Positions 5,860 to 8,223 of a stretch of 8,223 bases of DNA are shown piece after piece. Below the pieces are notes generated by a model that had not been told where the DNA came from, did no database searches, and was given only the letters and a program-made list of their open reading frames with translations. Source of the DNA: an uncultured Prevotellaceae bacterium. GTDB taxonomy: Bacteria > Bacteroidota > Bacteroidia > Bacteroidales > Bacteroidaceae. A program made the position numbers and the translations under genes. Each line of letters begins with the position of its first letter. Position 1 is the stretch's first letter. The stretch spans positions 1 through 8,223 of the forward strand of contig CALYTD010000040.1 in NCBI GenBank assembly GCA_945486445.1, written 5' to 3'.

Positions 5860-7038
5860 ATGATAGATTTCACATTTTATTCCCCAACAGAGTTCGTGTT
5901 CGGCAAAGACACAGAGGAAAAATCAGGACAACTGGCAAAAAGATACGGCGCAAGTAAGGCATTGGTGATATACGGCGGAGGCAGTGCCGTGAAGAGCGGA
6001 CTGCTTGATCGCGTTGTCAAAGCCTTGGAAGAACAGGGCATACACACGTCAACAATGGGCGGAGTAAGGCCTAATCCCACAGACGGAAAGGTGTATGAAG
6101 GAATAGAAAAGGTAAAGAACGAGGGCTTGGACTTCATCGTTGCCGTTGGCGGCGGCTCCGTAATAGACACCGCTAAGGCCATAGCCTGTGGCGTAAAGTA
6201 TGCAGGTGACTTCTGGGATTTCTTCATAGGCAAAGCCAAAGTGGACGAAGCACTGCCAGTAGGAGTAGTGCTCACAATACCAGCCGCAGGCTCAGAAGGC
6301 TCAGGAAACGCTGTGATAACAAAAGAATCAACACAACAGAAACTGGGCATCAAGCAACCAATGACGCTGCGCCCGAAGTTCGCTGTCATGAATCCAGCAA
6401 TCACCATGACCCTGCCAGCATGGCATACGGCATCAGGAATATGCGACATGATGATACACATACTTGAACGTTACTTCACAAACACAGAGAATACGGAGGT
6501 CGGTGACCGTATGTGTGAGGGAGTATTAATGGCAATCATCAACGAAGGACGCAAGGTAATGGCAAACCCAGAGGACTATGACGCGAGGGCAAACATCATG
6601 TGGAGTGGCATGGTGGCACACAACGGAACCTGTGGAGTAGGCTGCATAGAAGACTGGAGCAGTCACCAACTGGAGCACGAAGTAAGCGCAATGTATGACG
6701 TTACGCACGGAGCAGGACTGGCAGTGATAACCCCTGCATACATGACCTTTATGGCAAAGCACCACCCAAAACGCATAGCACAGTTCGCAGAACGTGTGAT
6801 GGGCGTGGCAAAAGACTATGGTAGCGAAGAGGAAAAAGCACTGGAAGGAATAAGACTGTTCAAGGACTTCCTGCACAACGACCTCAAATTGCCTGTTACC
6901 TTCAAACAATTAGGCATAGAAAATCCAGACATTCCTGAGATGGTAAGACGCTTGCACGTAAACAAAGGCAATAAGTTCGGCTTCTTCTATCCTATCACTC
7001 CTGAGGTCAGCGAGGCCATATACCAACTTGGGATGTAA
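5860..7038 (+). CDS. Iron-containing alcohol dehydrogenase, NADPH-type (YqhD/butanol dehydrogenase family)
   Basis: A 392-residue group III alcohol dehydrogenase, close to the usual length for YqhD and clostridial butanol dehydrogenases. It should interconvert aldehydes and primary alcohols in the cytosol, favouring NADPH-driven aldehyde reduction. YGGGSAVKSG (38-47) matches the segment with small residues and serine that favours NADPH, and VGGGSVIDTAKAIA (96-109) is the dinucleotide-binding motif of the family. Metal ligands fit by spacing: D196 and H200 in GICDMMIH, H269 in WSSHQLEHE, and H283 in YDVTHGAG. No key residue is missing. It starts 35 bp after the DUF4435 gene with no visible promoter, so co-transcription is possible, but I see no functional tie to defence. 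It could serve redox balance or detoxify reactive aldehydes; the substrate is not predictable. Confidence 0.93.
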   Translation: MIDFTFYSPTEFVFGKDTEEKSGQLAKRYGASKALVIYGGGSAVKSGLLDRVVKALEEQGIHTSTMGGVRPNPTDGKVYEGIEKVKNEGLDFIVAVGGGSVIDTAKAIACGVKYAGDFWDFFIGKAKVDEALPVGVVLTIPAAGSEGSGNAVITKESTQQKLGIKQPMTLRPKFAVMNPAITMTLPAWHTASGICDMMIHILERYFTNTENTEVGDRMCEGVLMAIINEGRKVMANPEDYDARANIMWSGMVAHNGTCGVGCIEDWSSHQLEHEVSAMYDVTHGAGLAVITPAYMTFMAKHHPKRIAQFAERVMGVAKDYGSEEEKALEGIRLFKDFLHNDLKLPVTFKQLGIENPDIPEMVRRLHVNKGNKFGFFYPITPEVSEAIYQLGM

Positions 7039-7056
7039 TCACGAGGCCTCACTTTG
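7023..7056 (+). promoter_or_regulatory. Weak candidate promoter for the PIN-domain gene
   Basis: TCACTTTG (7049-7056) matches TAnnTTTG except at the second base. A TTG at 7028-7030 lies 18 bp upstream. The predicted start would be near 7063, giving a leader of about 45 nt. The match is weaker than the other three promoters in the window, and read-through from the dehydrogenase is equally possible. Confidence 0.3.
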
Positions 7057-7090
7057 ACAACCCTTTACAAGGAAATGAGCAGGTGAGGCC
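7045..7090. repeat. Inverted repeat before the PIN-domain gene
   Basis: GGCCTCAC (7045-7052) and GTGAGGCC (7083-7090) are perfect 8-bp, GC-rich inverted copies separated by 30 bp, filling most of the 70-bp gap between the dehydrogenase stop and the next ATG. There is no following T run, so it is not a standard terminator. The left arm overlaps the weak candidate promoter, so a regulator site or a leader hairpin in the PIN-gene mRNA are both possible. Confidence 0.5.
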
Positions 7091-7108
7091 GACAAACATC
7101 AATTCTTA

Positions 7109-8223
7109 ATGGACAATAACCAACAGACGATTCAGGAGACACCACAGGCGGAGTCTCCAAAGAAACAGCCACAAAAGGCAAGGACATCACGAAAGACAGC
7201 TGCGAAACAGACCGCAGATAAGGGTGAGACAACCAAGAAAACAGTACGGAAACCACGCTCAGCAAGGGCTGTGAAAACTGCAAAGAAAAACGAAGAAACA
7301 CAGGTAACGGAAAGCGTTACAGCAGAGATTGCAGTGGCAGCAGAGGCGGAACAAACCCCGATAGCAGTGCCGCAGCAGGACGAAAACCATCTGTCAGAAA
7401 GGCAGGAGCAGCAAAACACGCCCCAAAACACACCAGAACAGACGGAGAATACACGCTCGACAAATGCCAAACAAGAGCAGAAAATACCAGCGTTACCCTC
7501 TATCCAGATAAGGAACATTGTTGAACTGATGCAGGCACCGATGCGAAACATTGTGCTAACAGACCAACAAATACAGCAACTTACATTGGAAGAGATAGAG
7601 AAACGGCACAAGTTCCTCGAGGAAACACTTGCAAGAGTGCTTGACTATGACGTGGTAATAAGCGACACTAACATCTGGCTTGAACTGCTTGTAGGCTACA
7701 CTTCAAGTCATTCTGACCCCAGATACAATGCCAGATTGCAGTTTGAAAGACAGTTAGAGTTCATCTCCAAACTGACGCAATACCGTGGCGGACGATTCAT
7801 TATGATGGGGGAGACCTATGAAGAGATAGACCGTTTCGCCTCAATGCAGGACCCAGCAAACCATCGTGATGCTGACTTTACAGACAATATAGTATGTCTT
7901 AACACCGCAGCCCGTTTGGCAAAGCGGCTCATTCTCGCGCAACAGCGTGAGAACAGACTGCGCATTGACGGTATAGGAGCAGAGTCACACCACGCCTCTT
8001 TTGCTGACCCTGCGATAATAAGAAAGGTTGCTGACCTCTTCGCAGCAGGCAAGAAAGTGTTGCTTTTGACCAATGACGCCTCCGTAGCAATAAGAACTAT
8101 GGGGATATGCGATGACCTGCAACGCCATAATAATATATCAGACGAGGTGTGGGATGAGCGATATGCACCGCTGAGACCAATGGTTTTCACCTTTGATGAC
8201 CTAAAACAACTGTACTTTTACAC
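7109..8223 (+). CDS. PIN-domain protein with long basic, disordered N-terminal tail (3' end outside window)
   Basis: The frame is open from ATG 7109 to the window end: 371 codons and no stop, so the C-terminus is missing. Residues 1-128 are low complexity: a basic Lys/Ala/Thr-rich part (about 18-60, for example KKTVRKPRSARAVKTAKK) resembling histone H1-like tails, then a Gln/Glu/Thr-rich acidic part. Residues about 130-180 are helical. From 181 on, a PIN-type nuclease domain is recognisable: VVISDTNIWLELL with D186, MMGETYEEIDRF with E235, FADPAII with D300, and VLLLTNDASV with D323, giving the expected set of acidic metal ligands. PIN proteins are metal-dependent ribonucleases, often toxins, but no antitoxin-sized gene lies upstream and the protein is far larger than a VapC. 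A role in RNA processing or in defence is possible. The subfamily is not identified. Confidence 0.75.
   Translation, partial: MDNNQQTIQETPQAESPKKQPQKARTSRKTAAKQTADKGETTKKTVRKPRSARAVKTAKKNEETQVTESVTAEIAVAAEAEQTPIAVPQQDENHLSERQEQQNTPQNTPEQTENTRSTNAKQEQKIPALPSIQIRNIVELMQAPMRNIVLTDQQIQQLTLEEIEKRHKFLEETLARVLDYDVVISDTNIWLELLVGYTSSHSDPRYNARLQFERQLEFISKLTQYRGGRFIMMGETYEEIDRFASMQDPANHRDADFTDNIVCLNTAARLAKRLILAQQRENRLRIDGIGAESHHASFADPAIIRKVADLFAAGKKVLLLTNDASVAIRTMGICDDLQRHNNISDEVWDERYAPLRPMVFTFDDLKQLYFY

Noticed and set aside
5877..6461. 194-codon minus-strand reading frame
   Set aside because: It is the antisense of the alcohol dehydrogenase gene, whose motifs and length are complete; the antisense translation is Ser/Pro-rich without motifs.
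7109..8223. VapBC-type toxin-antitoxin module
   Set aside because: The PIN protein exceeds 370 residues with a long tail, and the upstream gap of 70 bp has no room for an antitoxin gene.

Overview
The window reads as a chromosomal segment of a Bacteroidota bacterium, most likely a Prevotella-like member of the Bacteroidales. The main evidence is three promoters of the Bacteroidota type (TTTG, about 19 bp, TAnnTTTG) correctly placed before genes, the lack of strong Shine-Dalgarno sequences, a short Bacteroidota-style lipoprotein signal, and moderate G+C. The species assignment is inference. No tRNA, rRNA, CRISPR array, insertion sequence or integrase gene was found.

Layout. Bases 1-337 are mostly non-coding. 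They hold a minus-strand terminator-like hairpin (98-145) and a three-unit array of 22-bp palindromic repeats (149-214). A minus-strand lipoprotein gene with a DUF3298/RsiV-like C-terminal domain follows (338-1276). Its promoter (1324-1354) lies back to back with the promoter (1390-1421) of a plus-strand gene for a secreted beta-helix protein resembling a degenerate pectin methylesterase (1448-3112). An HDIG-type phosphohydrolase (3210-3779) follows with no promoter of its own that I can see.

A new transcription unit begins at a strong promoter (3794-3824). It encodes a compact ABC-type AAA ATPase (3856-4665) and a DUF4435 TOPRIM-like protein (4823-5824). ATPase plus DUF4435 is the architecture of the PARIS anti-phage system (AriA/AriB), although this ATPase is much shorter than the characterised AriA. 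The 157-bp gap between the two genes holds a second, four-unit array of the same 22-bp palindromic repeat. An NADPH-type iron-dependent alcohol dehydrogenase (5860-7038) follows 35 bp later without a visible promoter. The last gene (7109 to the window end, 3' end missing) encodes a PIN-domain nuclease candidate with a long, disordered, Lys/Ala/Gln-rich tail.

How the parts may work together. The ATPase and DUF4435 protein probably act as one sensor/effector unit, likely in defence, and the repeat array between them would be transcribed as a run of hairpins. The dehydrogenase is an ordinary metabolic gene that may ride on the same transcript. The two repeat arrays, about 4.5 kb apart with the same consensus and the same 22-bp period, are the feature least explained by known gene content.
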